The notes under the pieces are model-generated. The model was not told the DNA's origin. It ran no database searches and saw only the letters and a program-made list of their open reading frames with translations. This document shows positions 1 through 11,506 of a DNA stretch of 64,000 bases, piece after piece (within the stretch, counting starts at the first letter, position 1; each line of letters starts with the position of its first letter). The position numbers and the translations under genes were made by a program. Source of the DNA: Tillus elongatus. Lineage: Eukaryota > Arthropoda > Insecta > Coleoptera > Cleridae. The stretch is taken from contig OZ023269.1 of assembly GCA_964006375.1 (NCBI GenBank), positions 61,367,968-61,431,967 on the forward strand, written 5' to 3'.

Positions 1-95
1 TATGCAGTTGTGGTTGCTTTCCATGCTTCTTACCATGGCTGGAGAACACATATATAGATTCTTGGGGGTTTGGGATGCTGCTTGTGAGTTCATCA

Positions 96-623
96 TCATC
101 GTTGCGTGTTATAATCCACTCTTAAGATTTGGTTGGGTACTTCCATAGACCAATAGGTTTCGTTTTCGACCTTATACGGAATCGGGGTGTCTTTTATTAG
201 CATCAATTGCGTTACCTCTGTCATTATGAAGTAGCTGTACAGATGAATATATTTCTCACTGTGACCAATTTCTGACCGAGATATCGGGTATGAAATGATC
301 ACCAGATGCTGTGGTATTTTTCTTGTTGCTGCGATTATGATTTGATGAATGTGTTTCGGTGAAAGAAGGTTGTAAATGTTGGCTTGGTTCGCATGCATGT
401 TTAGCAAGCTTATATAATGATGAGTAAGTTCATCTAGATATCGTTCAGCTATCTGATAAACACTCGATATGTGAATCTTTAATGAATTCTTATCTACTGC
501 TTTGTACCAAGGCTTCATGTTGTTAATGGCTTCCAGACCTTGGTTCAGTTTGGACTCGAACTTACTTAGTGTGTGGTATATCCTCTTCTCTGTATCATTG
601 AATCTTGATAGTAATTGCAGCAT
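96..623 (-). pseudogene. Env (F-like) fragment of an errantivirus-like element
   Basis: A 175-codon open frame whose product resembles the central part of the fusion-type Env of insect errantiviruses. It has a helical N-terminal half, then an L-S-P-K-H-I stretch and a P-x-P-Y segment whose order parallels the intact Env at 19.4-21.1 kb. In a working element this protein would be a membrane fusion glycoprotein. No signal peptide, cleavage site or membrane anchor is visible, so both ends are missing. The minus strand just upstream (661-905) encodes a gypsy integrase zinc domain, which fits pol followed by env, but the integrase core between them is absent. The assignment rests on pattern resemblance only. 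Confidence 0.55.
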
Positions 624-660
624 CAGTCACGTTTGATGATCCGATTTTCGAGTTTTTAAT

Positions 661-905
661 TTATTTAGGTAATGTAATTCGATTGTTTATTTAATTTGTT
701 TAATGTAAACAGATTGAATTCTTTTTTGTTGCAATATTCACAAGTCCTAATACAATCTTTAATTTCCTTTCTCATCTTTGGAAAAGAGAATTTGTCTTTC
801 ATCTCTCCATAGGTCTCATCTAAAGTTCGATGTCGCTTTTTAGTTTCTGAGAAAACATGATGCTGATGCTGTTTTTTATTCTTCCAAATTGGGTATTTTT
901 GCTTC
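661..905 (-). pseudogene. Ty3/gypsy integrase zinc-binding domain relic
   Basis: The minus strand reads an H2C2-type integrase N-terminal domain: two histidines in a K-K-R-H-R-T-L-D-E-T-Y context, then F-P-K-M-R-K-E-I and C-E-Y-C. The same domain of the intact provirus at 18.5 kb has matching elements ([13 protein letters not shown]). The catalytic core that should follow is missing and the Env-like frame starts within about 40 bases, so this is an internally deleted copy. A stop codon follows the zinc domain. Confidence 0.55.
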
Positions 906-946
906 AGAATTATTAGTTGTATTGGAATTTTTGATTTTTATGGGGT

Positions 947-1201
947 TTGTTTCTATGTTTTTCCGTATTTAACCCAGTTTTTCCCGTGTTATCGTACTGG
1001 CTAACAGAGCTGGCTGCTCTTAAAAGTGAGTTTAAAGACAAATTGAAAAATTTAACTAAGGATATAAATTCTCAAGTGCTGCTTGATATACCAAAGAATA
1101 AAGATCTAAGTAAGATACTGAATCAGCTGGACACTAAGATCTCAGCTCTACAAGCTAAGTGGAAACCTTACATTCAACACCATGAAACGTATGACATTTG
1201 A
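947..1201 (+). CDS. Short coiled-coil-like protein beside a Polinton-type integrase
   Basis: An 84-codon frame; the convincing part begins near 1008 and is lysine- and leucine-rich with heptad-like spacing (L-x-x-L-D-T-K-I-S-A-L). It ends immediately before the integrase relic at 1233. I do not recognise a named family. Its position, strand and low apparent decay suggest it belongs to the same Maverick/Polinton-like element as the integrase. The first 20 or so residues are hydrophobic and probably not part of the original protein. Confidence 0.35.
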   Translation: MFLCFSVFNPVFPVLSYWLTELAALKSEFKDKLKNLTKDINSQVLLDIPKNKDLSKILNQLDTKISALQAKWKPYIQHHETYDI

Positions 1202-1232
1202 ACCATCTGATACTAAAAAGTAAATTTTTAAC

Positions 1233-1760
1233 GAATTATATACACCTGCAAGAATAAGTTTTAAACGTAGCCGTACAATAATCAAAGGTTTAAATGTATT
1301 GTGGTTGATTGATTTAGCTGAATTACAGGCTACTGAATTATAAACTACTACAAAGAAACCTCTGGTTACAAGTACAGTTTAGTGGTTATCAATTGTTTTT
1401 CAAAGTATGTGTGGACTCGCCCTCTTAAATCTAAAAATGATGAAGAGGTGACTAAAGCTATGGCTGATATTTAAGCTTATAGTACAGCACCCTCCAACAT
1501 CCATTCTGATCTTGAGTTAGAACTCTAAATTTAACGCATTAATGAAAAAATACAACATTAATCACTATTGCACTGATAGTGATTAATTATTACATATATT
1601 CCACTTATGGTGGTATACGTATCTTGAAAGTAGAGATGTATAAAAATGTAAACTTGGTTTGTTCCTACAAGTGGCTAACGTCACTACTGCTTACAACTCT
1701 ACTGTTCATCAAACTGCTGGTGCCTTAATAAATAACAACATACGTTACATTAATTTTTGA
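1233..1760 (+). pseudogene. Maverick/Polinton-type integrase relic
   Basis: Several frames together resemble the retroviral-type integrase of Mavericks/Polintons, which inserts the linear element DNA into the genome. From 1233 to 1343 the product begins E-L-Y-T-P-A-R and runs through R-T-I-I-K-G-L-N and L-I-D-L-A-E-L, where the first catalytic aspartate is expected. After a frame change, 1364-1473 reads C-F-S-K-Y-V-W-T-R-P-L-K-S-K. Around 1670-1740 a further piece reads Y-N-S-T-V-H-Q-T. At least three stops or shifts interrupt it. The block order matches the family, and the alternative of another rve-type integrase is less likely because of the K-G-L-N-x-L-W block. Confidence 0.55.
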
Positions 1761-3045
1761 GTTCGTGACGTTTCTGGAATATATCAGTAATGACGAAAAT
1801 TCCGCAGAAATTGTTAACGAATATCAAACTTATGAGAGAATCATCTTTAAAAGTGAAACAAGTAAAAATGACTAAAACTCAGGATTTATGCATACTTAGG
1901 ATTTAGAGTTAAACTTAATCGATATAAAAATTTTTGATGAAGTTAAAGTTTATTTGACTCTTAACATTAGTGACAGGTAAACAAACACACCGTTCACCTG
2001 AACACATAATTTGTTAAACTGTTAGCTAACACAAACGTAAACTGTTTAATTGGGTGAACGCAGCCTGAAACAATTTTCAAATACTAGTAGATTTCTGAAA
2101 CGTTGCATACTAGTTTTCTAATGATGTTTCAAAATGACGTATAGTATTTCTACGACATTTTTTTGACTGTTCTGACATCCATTTAAATTTTTTTATTTGT
2201 TTGTCATGTGACACAAATCACCCAATCATTTCAACTTTTAATTAATTTAGAACAGACGTTACTCCGGTTGTCACGGCGGAGCGTCTATTACAGGTAACCA
2301 GCCGTAGACTTCACACTTGTTTTTTTCTCTCGTCACTTATGAATCCAGTATCCGCCCTACCCTTGTTAAAGTTGCTGGACAGCAGACCCCCTTCCCACCA
2401 GGTTGAGACTACCCACTAAACACCCCCTTGAAAACTAGAGCGGTGGCGGAAACCACTTGCTGGCATTGGTTCACCACGTCCTAACTCTGGTTGTTTTAAA
2501 AACTTTTACGTCCTGTCTTCATCCTCCTTTGACATTATGTAATGAGATTTGTTTTGAACTTGCACATGTTGTATAATATCATGTTGAAAATTGCCATCCA
2601 ATATATTTTGTGACACAAATTAAAAATGTGTAAATTTTTCAGATAACTGGATTAAAGAGTCATCCATGATGCTATCTGTTAACCCGACATCACCGCGTGA
2701 TGTCCCAGTTTGATTAGTTTCTTTTTTTGATCAGGAACTACTTGTAACTTTAAAAGAACCAAATCGTGCTTTTAAATTTAAATTTACCTACATCTAATCT
2801 GAAATAGGGATGGCAATAATGTGTACTACTGGCCGATAGCATCATTCATGTCACTAAGTAACCTCACTGGTGCTGATTTACTTGCAACAATGTTGGTCAT
2901 AACAGCTGCACTGGGAAGTATCAAGTTTTCCTGAGAATCTTCGGAGGAAATACTGATTACATCTTTTGATTTAAATCATCTTCATTAGCAAACGTCTGTT
3001 ACACATTAGCCTCGAGTTTTAAGAATGGCAGATCTGTATAGTCTT
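1761..3045. other. Unassigned AT-rich stretch
   Basis: No open frame or repeat that I recognise. The first 200 bases may hold the decayed C-terminal end of the integrase relic. The stretch around 2250-2500 is more GC-rich but shows no long frame on either strand. Confidence 0.4.
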
Positions 3046-3177
3046 TTAGTGAATTTTTATTTAAAAAAATTCACTAATAGAGAGATATCGATGGTGAGAC
3101 TTTGCAAAAATTTTTGCAAATGAGCGCGAATTTGGGCCCCTAGAACCCATATCCGGGGTCAGTTTCGATTTTTATAT

Positions 3178-3267
<90 letters not shown>

Positions 3268-3600
3268 CCAACCGCTAACTCAAAAAATAATAAACCGATT
3301 TTGATAAAACTCGGCAAGTGCCTTTCTTTTATTAATAGCTTGGATGAGTTCGTTATCCAGAAAAATCTGACACGGTTTTCCGGAAAAATTTAGAGTTTTC
3401 TTTCGAAAAAAAATTTTTTCTCCGAAAATTACAAAGATATTTCTATAAAATTTGGTGTACATATTTCCTTGGGAAAGACCTAACTATGTGCCAAAATTCA
3501 GCTTTCTAGGGTTACAGAAAATTAAGCTATTCAAATTTGAAACATTTATGATTTGAAACATTTATGATTCACCGCCTTTCATTGAATAGTTTATATGAGA
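3046..3600 (+). repeat. MITE-like repeat, copy 1 (carries a TA tract)
   Basis: Shares a conserved series of blocks with copies at 4687 and 5378: the start TAGTGAATTTTTAT, GAGATATCGATGGTGAGAC, a TA tract, the A-C-T-C-G-G-C-A-A-G block, GGATGAGTTCGTTA, and the long T/A runs around CGAAAA. Near 3047-3079 the start forms a short palindrome, because AAAATTCACTAA follows almost at once. The frame at 3280-3462 on the minus strand is a by-product of this repeat. Confidence 0.65.
3180..3263. repeat. (TA)n microsatellite
   Basis: About 84 bases of uninterrupted TA inside MITE-like copy 1. Confidence 0.97.
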
Positions 3601-4165
3601 TCTAGTTGTGGTTGTCATGGTAACGTAACATATGATTATTATCGCGCAGGCCTGTTAGACGCTTTAACTGACATTTACCGTATGCTGTATGATAATGATA
3701 TGAGATCGTTTATATTATGTTTTTTATTTGTTTGAGTGGACGAATTATTGTGTCATTTGGGAAATTTTTATATACAAGTGCAAATTATTCCTTTATTAAT
3801 GTTAGTGGGTGGATTAAACAGTGTTTGTTATATTTTATCAACACATATATACGTAAATGGTTTATAAACTGTGTATTTGCATATTGAATAAATAAATAAA
3901 TATAAAGGATCGAAGTTTTACAAAAGGGCTGATATTATACAGGGTGACGCGTTTTTACGGTAAAGCTGAATATAATTATTATTATACAAGAGACGAGAAA
4001 AAATTGTATAAGTTAATTATAGGGTGTCTTGAGCTGCATCTTATAAAATTATTTTGACAATCACCGGCTGGCCCACAAGTCTATCGTTGGTGATCCCTAC
4101 AATTTTTTTTTGAACAGCCTTATTTTATTGCATTTTTTATCGAAATATGTTTGTAAGAAAAAAAA
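3601..4165. other. Unassigned AT-rich stretch
   Basis: No coding or repeat structure recognised. A small tandem duplication of GAAACATTTATGATT lies just upstream at 3538-3567. Confidence 0.4.
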
Positions 4166-4240
4166 TCAAGACGCAGTAAGTGCGTTTTGGTAGCAAATTT
4201 TCATTAAATGCTTCAAATTTCAATAACTCAATTTGCTATT
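4166..4240 (-). repeat. Inverted copy of the MITE-like repeat end
   Basis: Read on the minus strand, this matches the right end of copy 3 and its flank (5800-5885), including AATAACTCAA, the AAATGCTTCAA block and GACGCAGTAAGTGCG. So the repeated unit extends past the TAGTGAATTTTTAT terminus, or the flank was carried along. Confidence 0.5.
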
Positions 4241-4686
4241 AACCTAAGATTTGTTGATTAGAAAACCAACGTTTAAGGTATATTGTCGGAAAATTTTTTT
4301 ACATTTTCAAACAATAAGTTATTTTGATAAAATATGGCACATCGTTTCTACTATATATTTTGCTCATAACCTTATCTCGTTTCTGTGCTTCTGTGTGCTC
4401 TGGAGAATGCATTAATTAACAAGTCGTTATTGTAGTGTAAAATTAAAATTTACTAAATGTAGTTTTGATAAAGCAGAATGAAAAAAGTGAATTTATTGAC
4501 TGAGGAGTAATATTGTGTTGTATACTGGGAGAGTGTTTGAAAATGTTATATTCTGTAAATTAATTAATTATCAACATATTATGTAAAATACTTCAACCAC
4601 TTTATTTAAAACGTTAAAATGGTGTATCTGCTTGTCATAATAAGGTTACTTAAAGCACGAGGGATATACTGTTTGGTTTGTTTTAT
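4241..4686. other. Unassigned stretch
   Basis: No supported feature. AT-rich with no long frame. Confidence 0.4.
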
Positions 4687-5260
<574 letters not shown>

Positions 5261-5377
5261 ATTGTGTGCTGCCTAAGTATCATACTAAGTGCCGCAGGTC
5301 CCTTCCAAAACACTATAGAATTAAAAATGCATTGCCAAAAAAAAATAAAAAAATTGCTTATCCTTTAACCAAAATAT

Positions 5378-5863
5378 TAGTGAATTTTTATTTAAAATTC
5401 GGTAATGGAGAGGTATCGATGGTGAGACTGCACAATTTTTTTAAAATATCCATCCGATAACTCAAAAATTAATTAACCGATTTCAATTAAACTCGGCAAG
5501 TGCCTTTCTTTTAATAATGGCTTGGATGAGTTCGTTAGCCAGGAAAATCGGAATGGCTTTTCCGGGAAAAATTTTTTCCCCGAAAATTACAAAGCTGTTT
5601 TAATAAAATTTAAAGGGTATGTTGCCCTGGGAGAGACCTTACTACGTATCAAAATTCAACTTTCTAAGTTTATAAAAAATTGAGTTATTCAAATTTTGAT
5701 TTTTCTTTCGGAATTTTTTTTTCCAAAAATTACAAAGGTATTTAAATGAAATTTTGTGTATATGTTGCCTTAGGAAAGACCTTACTACGTACCAAAATTA
5801 AACTTTCTAAGTTTATAGAAAATTGAGTTATTCAAAATTGAAGCATTTAATAAAAATTCACTA
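5378..5863 (+). mobile_element. MITE-like element, copy 3, with terminal inverted repeats
   Basis: The left end reads TA-GTGAATTTTTAT and the right end ATAAAAATTCAC-TA. That gives 12-base perfect terminal inverted repeats flanked by TA on both sides, as expected of a non-autonomous Tc1/mariner-type element of about 486 bp. There is no coding capacity. It lacks the TA tract that copies 1 and 2 carry, which suggests the tract expanded inside the repeat later. The class is inferred from the TA flanks alone. Confidence 0.55.
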
Positions 5864-6069
5864 CCATAACGCACTTGCTGCGTCCCGAATTTTTGTTTAT
5901 TGAGAATGAATTTAATTTTGTAAACATGCTTTACTTTTAGTGAATTTTCGTAGAAAAAAATAGTTTTGCTTCTGCATATGCATTTCTGTATGTCAAGTGA
6001 TTAGATAAATTTGAAAGTAGATTGTAACTTTTTAAAGCATTTTTTCATTCATAATCTGACATTCTCTAT

Positions 6070-6760
6070 CCCACCAAATTGGATGTGTCTTACCAATTTT
6101 TACTTATTTGGTTTTTCCATGCTACTATATGCAGCATTTATTATCTGGTCTATTAGATATTTCAGTTTCTGTGCATTACTTTCAAAATGAGAGTTTTGTA
6201 ATAAAGCAGTTTCTAATTTTGTACCGAAAGCAGTCCCAGTTAGCTGTCTGCTCCTTCCATCTGGTGAATGTGGTCTTTTGTTTAAGCTGTTTACCGGAAA
6301 TGTAATTTTGATTGGAAAATGATCGGAGCCCAAGCTGTCTGGCTCCACCTTCCAGATTAGCTGTGTAGATAATATCGGAGAACAGAGAGTTATATTTACT
6401 GTTGAAGGCGACTGCAAGGGACTACAGAGTCGCGTAAAAGTTTTACCCCGTCTGAGTTATTTGGTCGCGCACCCCACACGCTATGATGTCCATTGGAGTC
6501 ACCTCTTTATCAAATTGTTTAAAGAAATTCACCCAATCTCTAACAACCAGATTAGTATTTGGTGGTCTACAACATTAATATTCAAATCGCTAAGGTATAT
6601 ACCTTAAAATTTGATATGATTATATATATATAGCTACACCCCCCCCCCCCTCCCCCATCGCCTTCTTTATCGTTACGATCTATATCGTACCGTTTTATAA
6701 AGAAACTTATGTCTAGGTCTTAACAAAGTCTCACTTAATATCACTACATCTACTACATAT
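6070..6760 (-). pseudogene. Jockey-like LINE ORF2 endonuclease relic
   Basis: Minus-strand frames piece together an APE-type endonuclease, which nicks target DNA for LINE insertion. Near 6720 there is L-S-E-T-L-L-R-P; near 6640 the glycine-rich G-D-G-G block, now a C/G homopolymer; near 6470 V-W-G-A-R-P-N-N-S-D-G; and near 6330 the final catalytic motif G-S-D-H-F-P-I (frame 6100-6417). Several shifts break it. No reverse transcriptase follows, so it is truncated at the 3' side. Confidence 0.65.
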
Positions 6761-6789
6761 TTATTTAAATATTGCTGTAGTGAATGCTT

Positions 6790-6990
6790 CACCTGAACTC
6801 GACATCAATTGTGTTTAATAGGATATTATTGGCAATTTCTTTATGTTCGACACATACCGAAAAAGCTCCCGAATCACTGTATTTATACTTATTATTAAAG
6901 CCTATATAATGATTGTTTTTAACACCACCTGTGTTGGAATCTGTTGCTTTATCAGGTCCTGTTTTTGTGGGAGATCCACTTGGACCTCCC
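6790..6990 (-). pseudogene. LINE ORF1 C-terminal relic
   Basis: Directly upstream of the endonuclease on the same strand. The product contains a short block Y-K-Y-S-D-S-G-A-F-S-V-C-V-E-H, typical of the nucleic-acid-binding ORF1 of Jockey-like LINEs. It is short and decayed. Confidence 0.45.
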
Positions 6991-7052
6991 GTATCGGTGT
7001 CCCTAGTTAATTAAATATTACATATTTTACTTGCCTTCGCAACTTTAAAAAA

Positions 7053-7053
<1 letters not shown>

Positions 7054-7139
<86 letters not shown>
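7054..7139. repeat. (TA)n then (GA)n microsatellite
   Basis: 57 bases of TA followed by 29 bases of GA. Confidence 0.97.
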
Positions 7140-7142
<3 letters not shown>

Positions 7143-7776
7143 GGTGATGCTTGCCGCGTGAGGTCGTGTGTCGGACGGCTCTCGTTTAAATTGAATTATT
7201 ACCGAAGGTGCAAAGTTATATTGGGGCCTTTTGATTTCAGTTAATTGTGATTAAATAGTAGTGCTGGTTTTAATAGTGCAATAGTAAAGAAAACTTGTCT
7301 GGGTACGTGAAACTGGACTAAAAATGCCTAACGAGACACGCGAGATAAATGGAGCCCAAACAATGGCCCGTTATGCTACAATGTCGCCTTCCCACGGTAA
7401 GAACCGCTGAGTCAGCCGTCGTCATAAAGGAGCCAACAACTATGCAGGTTCAGAATGCAAGTAGGACGGAATATCACTGTGAGAATCTACATCAGCAGAT
7501 TCCTTGTTTATCCAGAGACAATAGTGCCACGCCTGGAGGGAAGACTATAAAGAGGTAGAACCGTTCATTCTTGTTCCGAGTTAGTCATCTGCACACCGAG
7601 TGCATAGACATTAGATCACATGTAGGTTGATCGTCTTATTTTTAGTATATTGTATTATTCATTTTTTTGTAACTAAGTAATTAAGTTTTCATTGTTTAAA
7701 GTATCAAATAAATTGTTTTAAACATTCAAACGTCTTAACCGTAACGTTAAATCGCGATACCAGGCAGAATAGGAAA
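7140..7776 (+). other. Unassigned leader of the CR1/L2-like LINE
   Basis: GC content rises abruptly after the microsatellite. A 69-codon frame at 7349-7558 has no recognisable domain. The stretch probably includes the 5' region of the LINE whose ORF1 starts at 7777, but no boundary can be placed. Confidence 0.3.
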
Positions 7777-8400
7777 GTGATGGCTGGAGAGACGGAGCTT
7801 ATAGCGACCGCAGTAATGCAGGTCATGGGTTCGGAGGAGTTTCAGATTAGGCTTGGTAATATAATACAAGAAGCTGTCGGAAAAAAGGTTGATAAAATTT
7901 TAAATGAACATACAAATTTAATGGCTAAATTGAGGGGAAAAAATGCAAAACTTGCCCGAGAACTCGAATCCATGAAAAGATAAATGACTGATGCAGAGGC
8001 TTACTCGAGGAGAAATAACCTAAGGGTATTTGGGTTGCCAGAAAATCCGAAAGAAAATATCGAAGCTTTGGTAATGGATATATTTCAAAATAAAATGGGA
8101 CTTGAAATCGGACTTCAAGCTATTCAACAGACGCATCGGGTCGGAATGGTAAAGAAGGGCCATAGCAGAGCAATTATGGTGAAAATTGTTAGCTACCGGG
8201 TGGGATCATATATGGTGCAAAGAGTAAGTTAAAGTCCACTGATATTATAATAAGGAAAGATCTCTCGAGGCAGAGATTGGATTTATATAACAAAGCTCGT
8301 GAAGTGTTTGGCCGTTATAGTGTGTGGCCAGCTGATGGTATTATCTGTGTAAAGACAGATAAAAAAATTCATCGACTGTTTAATTTAAGCGATTTAGATA
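7777..8400 (+). pseudogene. CR1/L2-like LINE ORF1 relic (coiled coil plus RRM-like domain)
   Basis: The N-terminal 68 codons form a charged helical segment. An in-frame TAA at 7981-7983 interrupts it, and the same frame resumes with D-A-E-A-Y-S-R-R-N-N-L-R-V-F-G, the hallmark of the transposase-22/L1-ORF1 RNA-binding fold, then Q-T-H-R-V-G. A frameshift near 8222 moves the rest (I-I-I-R-K-D-L-S, then V-W-P-A-D-G-I-I-C-V-K) into another frame. ORF1 proteins coat LINE RNA. One stop and one shift make this non-functional as read. Confidence 0.65.
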
Positions 8401-9059
8401 GACTGATTGGTAGCAAGATTGCAACTGCGTCCCGTGGTTTCTTACCATGAAAGAAAACTTAAGTTGGACCTTGCCGCTTCCGTCTATTGCGCGTTTGTTG
8501 CTGGTACACTTCTGATGATCGAGTTAATTTTAGTACCTGCTAATATTTTGTATTGGTACGATGTAGTGTGCCTCATATATATATGTTATAATAATAATTT
8601 AGTTATATATAGATGTGTTGTTTAAATACATGATTACTTAGGTTTTTTAGGGTCAAATATTATGTTTATTCCTATATTATCTTTATATTATGTTTATCAT
8701 TTTCCTTTTATAGGTTTTAGTATCATATCAGTTGGAGGTGATGCTTTGTAGGGGAACATAATGTATAGAGTGCCTCGGTGGTAGTGGTTTGATCTGGTAC
8801 CGTGGAGCATGCTGTTATACCTAACTTATTTGAATTATAAATGACGTTCAGAAATTTTGTGAGTACGGGCATGGTCTCATTCTGAAGCTTCGCGGTATTA
8901 GTTTAACGTAAATGAATATTGGAGCTGTCCGATAACTTTTTGTGTGGTTTGGGTATCATCTGACAGAGAACGGCTAGCCATTTATGCTGTTTATTTTATA
9001 TTTTTTAAAATTTCTTTAGATTTTGTTTGTTTATTTATTGTTTGGCGAGGACATGTCGG
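8401..9059 (+). other. Unassigned region between LINE ORF1 and ORF2
   Basis: Longer than a usual intergenic gap in a LINE. The 72-codon frame at 8407-8625 shows no known domain. Confidence 0.3.
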
Positions 9060-10300
9060 GGAGATACTGAAGACTAAAGATAGCACATTTAAATGTGCGT
9101 TCACTGTTGCCACATATAGTGGACATAAGGGAGATTATAGTGAGAGAGAGTCCAGATGTGTTGGGAAGATCGAAAGCTTGGCTAACACAGGAATCGCCTA
9201 TAAATATTTGCCAGGTTGACGGCTACACCTTTATACGAAGAGATTATCGCGGTAGGGGCTCCCGAAGATGCGGACCAAATGTCACACGTACCTGCGGAGT
9301 GAGAGGTAGCAATCGTTGCCTCGAGACCTTATATAATGCTAATCAAAATAATACAGAGCAAATGAGTTTTGTAACTGTGGATGAGGATATCGTTGCATCA
9401 TGTTTGCAGGAAATTAAGAGTAGTGCGATTGGTATGGATTAAATATGCATTAAAATGATACACTTATGCTGCCCCTTTTTACTGAAATTTTTGGTAAATG
9501 TTATCAATTCCTTTATTCTTGCGTGCTATTTCCCGGACTTGTGGAAGCAAGCAATATACCTATTCCAAAGGTTGAGACCCCTAAGGACTACAATGACCTC
9601 AGGAGTTTGAGCATTCTGCCAATCTTTTCAAAGTTGTTTGGAGAAGATTACATTTTTTTAGAAAAATTTAGATAACATACTGCCGGAGGTCCAGTCGGGT
9701 TTTAGAAAGGACTACAGCTGCACAACTGCTCTTGTATCCATCAATAACGACATAATAACGGAGAAAGGTCTTATTACTGTACTAATACTTCTTGACTATA
9801 GCAAAGCGTTTGATACAGTATGTCATGAGATTATGATTGCGATTCTGAAAAGTGTGGGTCTTCAGGATGAGACATTAAAGCTGCTGATAAGTTTTTTTCA
9901 GTCACGTACACAATGCATAAGGGTTGGAGGAGTTTTATCGGAACCCTCGGAGATGCTGCAGGGCTTGCCGCAGGGATCTATACTTTCACCTCTTCTGTTT
10001 ACGATATACACCCACAGGTTCCTTGATTGCCTTAAGCATATGAAAATACACATGTATGCTGACGATATTCCGGTCTACAGTTCATTTCCTAAAAATAAGT
10101 TGATAGAATTGTTGATTGAGATAAACGAAGAGCTGGGAAACTTAAGAAAGTTTTCAGAGTTGCACTCCCTGCATTTGTTTCCAAAAAAGACGAATGCAAT
10201 AATTTTCCGTTACGATAGACATGTACAGGAAATAAAAAACGATGTGATGCTGAGGATGGGCACTGACATTATACCGATCGTAGAGTCGATTCGCTGGTCT
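9060..10300 (+). pseudogene. CR1/L2-like LINE ORF2 relic (endonuclease piece and reverse transcriptase)
   Basis: An endonuclease start (H-L-N-V-R-S-L-L-P-H, then D-G-Y-T-F-I-R-R-D) appears at 9080-9260, after which most of the endonuclease is missing. The linker and reverse transcriptase follow in shifting frames: I-P-I-P-K-V near 9555, L-D-Y-S-K-A-F-D-T near 9790, then a clean 160-codon frame (9833-10315) with G-L-P-Q-G-S-I-L-S-P and the catalytic Y-A-D-D. A stop at 9440 and at least two shifts interrupt it. It ends abruptly where a dispersed repeat begins at 10301. Confidence 0.7.
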
Positions 10301-10905
10301 CACAAACTGGTTTAATCTTACTATATTGGGTTTCCCCCTCTTATCGAATTAATCTGCTCTTTTTGTAAAGTTAAAACAGGTGTTTTCTTCCACTAAAAGA
10401 TTAAATTATTCAGTGCTTATAAAATTTTTTTTAAAATTGAACCCAGCATCCTGAATAACAAAATTTCCCAAAAGTATTCCAGGCTGTGAGAGCTTGTACT
10501 TTACAAATTTTTAATATTGTTACAAAGTTTGAAACAAAATTATTAGTTTCATTATGAGGAATGTTGAAATGATTTTTTTTATTCTAAATAAGGTCTTTTT
10601 CCTGTGGTGATTTTTATTTCATTATCTTGTGATTGTAAGTGACTTTAGTGAAAATGTTCCGACTTAAGCTTTTAATTGCACGCTTTTTGTTTTTGTTTAT
10701 CATAGTTTTACACAACTGTGCTTCTCACTATATGCATATAACTTGCACTCTCAAGAAAATTTCATGAATTTTCAATACTTTTTGTTATTGATTGTCCTCT
10801 TATTGACGTTTTTGTGTTTGTTTATTGGGCATAAATTTAGTTTTATATTCTTACTTTTATTTTTATACATTTTATTCGTGTTTTTAGTAACTATTATCTT
10901 TTGCC
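10301..10905 (+). repeat. Dispersed repeat R, copy 1
   Basis: About 605 bases nearly identical to 28292-28902, from ACTGGTTTAATCTTACT to TATCTTTTGCCC, and partly to 29052-29252. No coding capacity or terminal repeats recognised. It truncates the LINE to its left. Confidence 0.85.
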
Positions 10906-11200
10906 CCGTATGTGTGTGAGTATGTTTTGAGCGTACGCTGGGTGTGGGGGCTGGGTGAGTAGGTGGGTGTCCTTGTGTGTAGGGAGGTGAGTGTATAAGT
11001 GTATGAGTGTGAGACTGTGTATGTGAGAGATTGGGAGTTTTTGGCTATGTGGGCGAGTGTTTTAAATGTACGTTGCGTACAGAGGCTGTGTGAGCAGTGA
11101 GCAGGTAGGTGTGCGTGGACACTTGAAGATAACTTCTTGAATGTATGACTATGTGAACGTGTGTGGGTGTATGGGTACGTGTGAGTGTCGCCCTGACATA
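10906..11200. repeat. GT-rich, strand-asymmetric low-complexity tract
   Basis: The plus strand is strongly enriched in G and T (repeats of TGTGTG, GGTGGGTG and GTGTATGAG) with few C residues. It looks like a decayed minisatellite derived from a TG microsatellite. No gene seen. Confidence 0.6.
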
Positions 11201-11412
11201 AATCGCTTATAATTCACTTTGTTGTTTTTTTTTCAAATTAGGGTTCAGAACGGTAAATGGCTTGCCACTAATAATTTAATAGGGTTTAAGTAGTAGAACA
11301 GCGGTTACTACGGTATCGGGCTTAACTTCGCCCTAAGATTTGTTTTGTTTTAGTTGATATGAAAATTTACTTATTGTATAAGCTCATGTGAAAGACCACA
11401 AAACAAATATAG

Positions 11413-11416
<4 letters not shown>

Positions 11417-11503
<87 letters not shown>
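11417..11503. repeat. (TA)n microsatellite
   Basis: About 87 bases of uninterrupted TA. The overlapping frames on both strands are artefacts of it. Confidence 0.97.

Positions 11504-11506
<3 letters not shown>

Noticed and set aside
5864..5890. ACGCA-loop-TGCGT stem as a Helitron terminator
   Set aside because: The element next to it has TA-flanked inverted termini instead, and no CTRR end follows.
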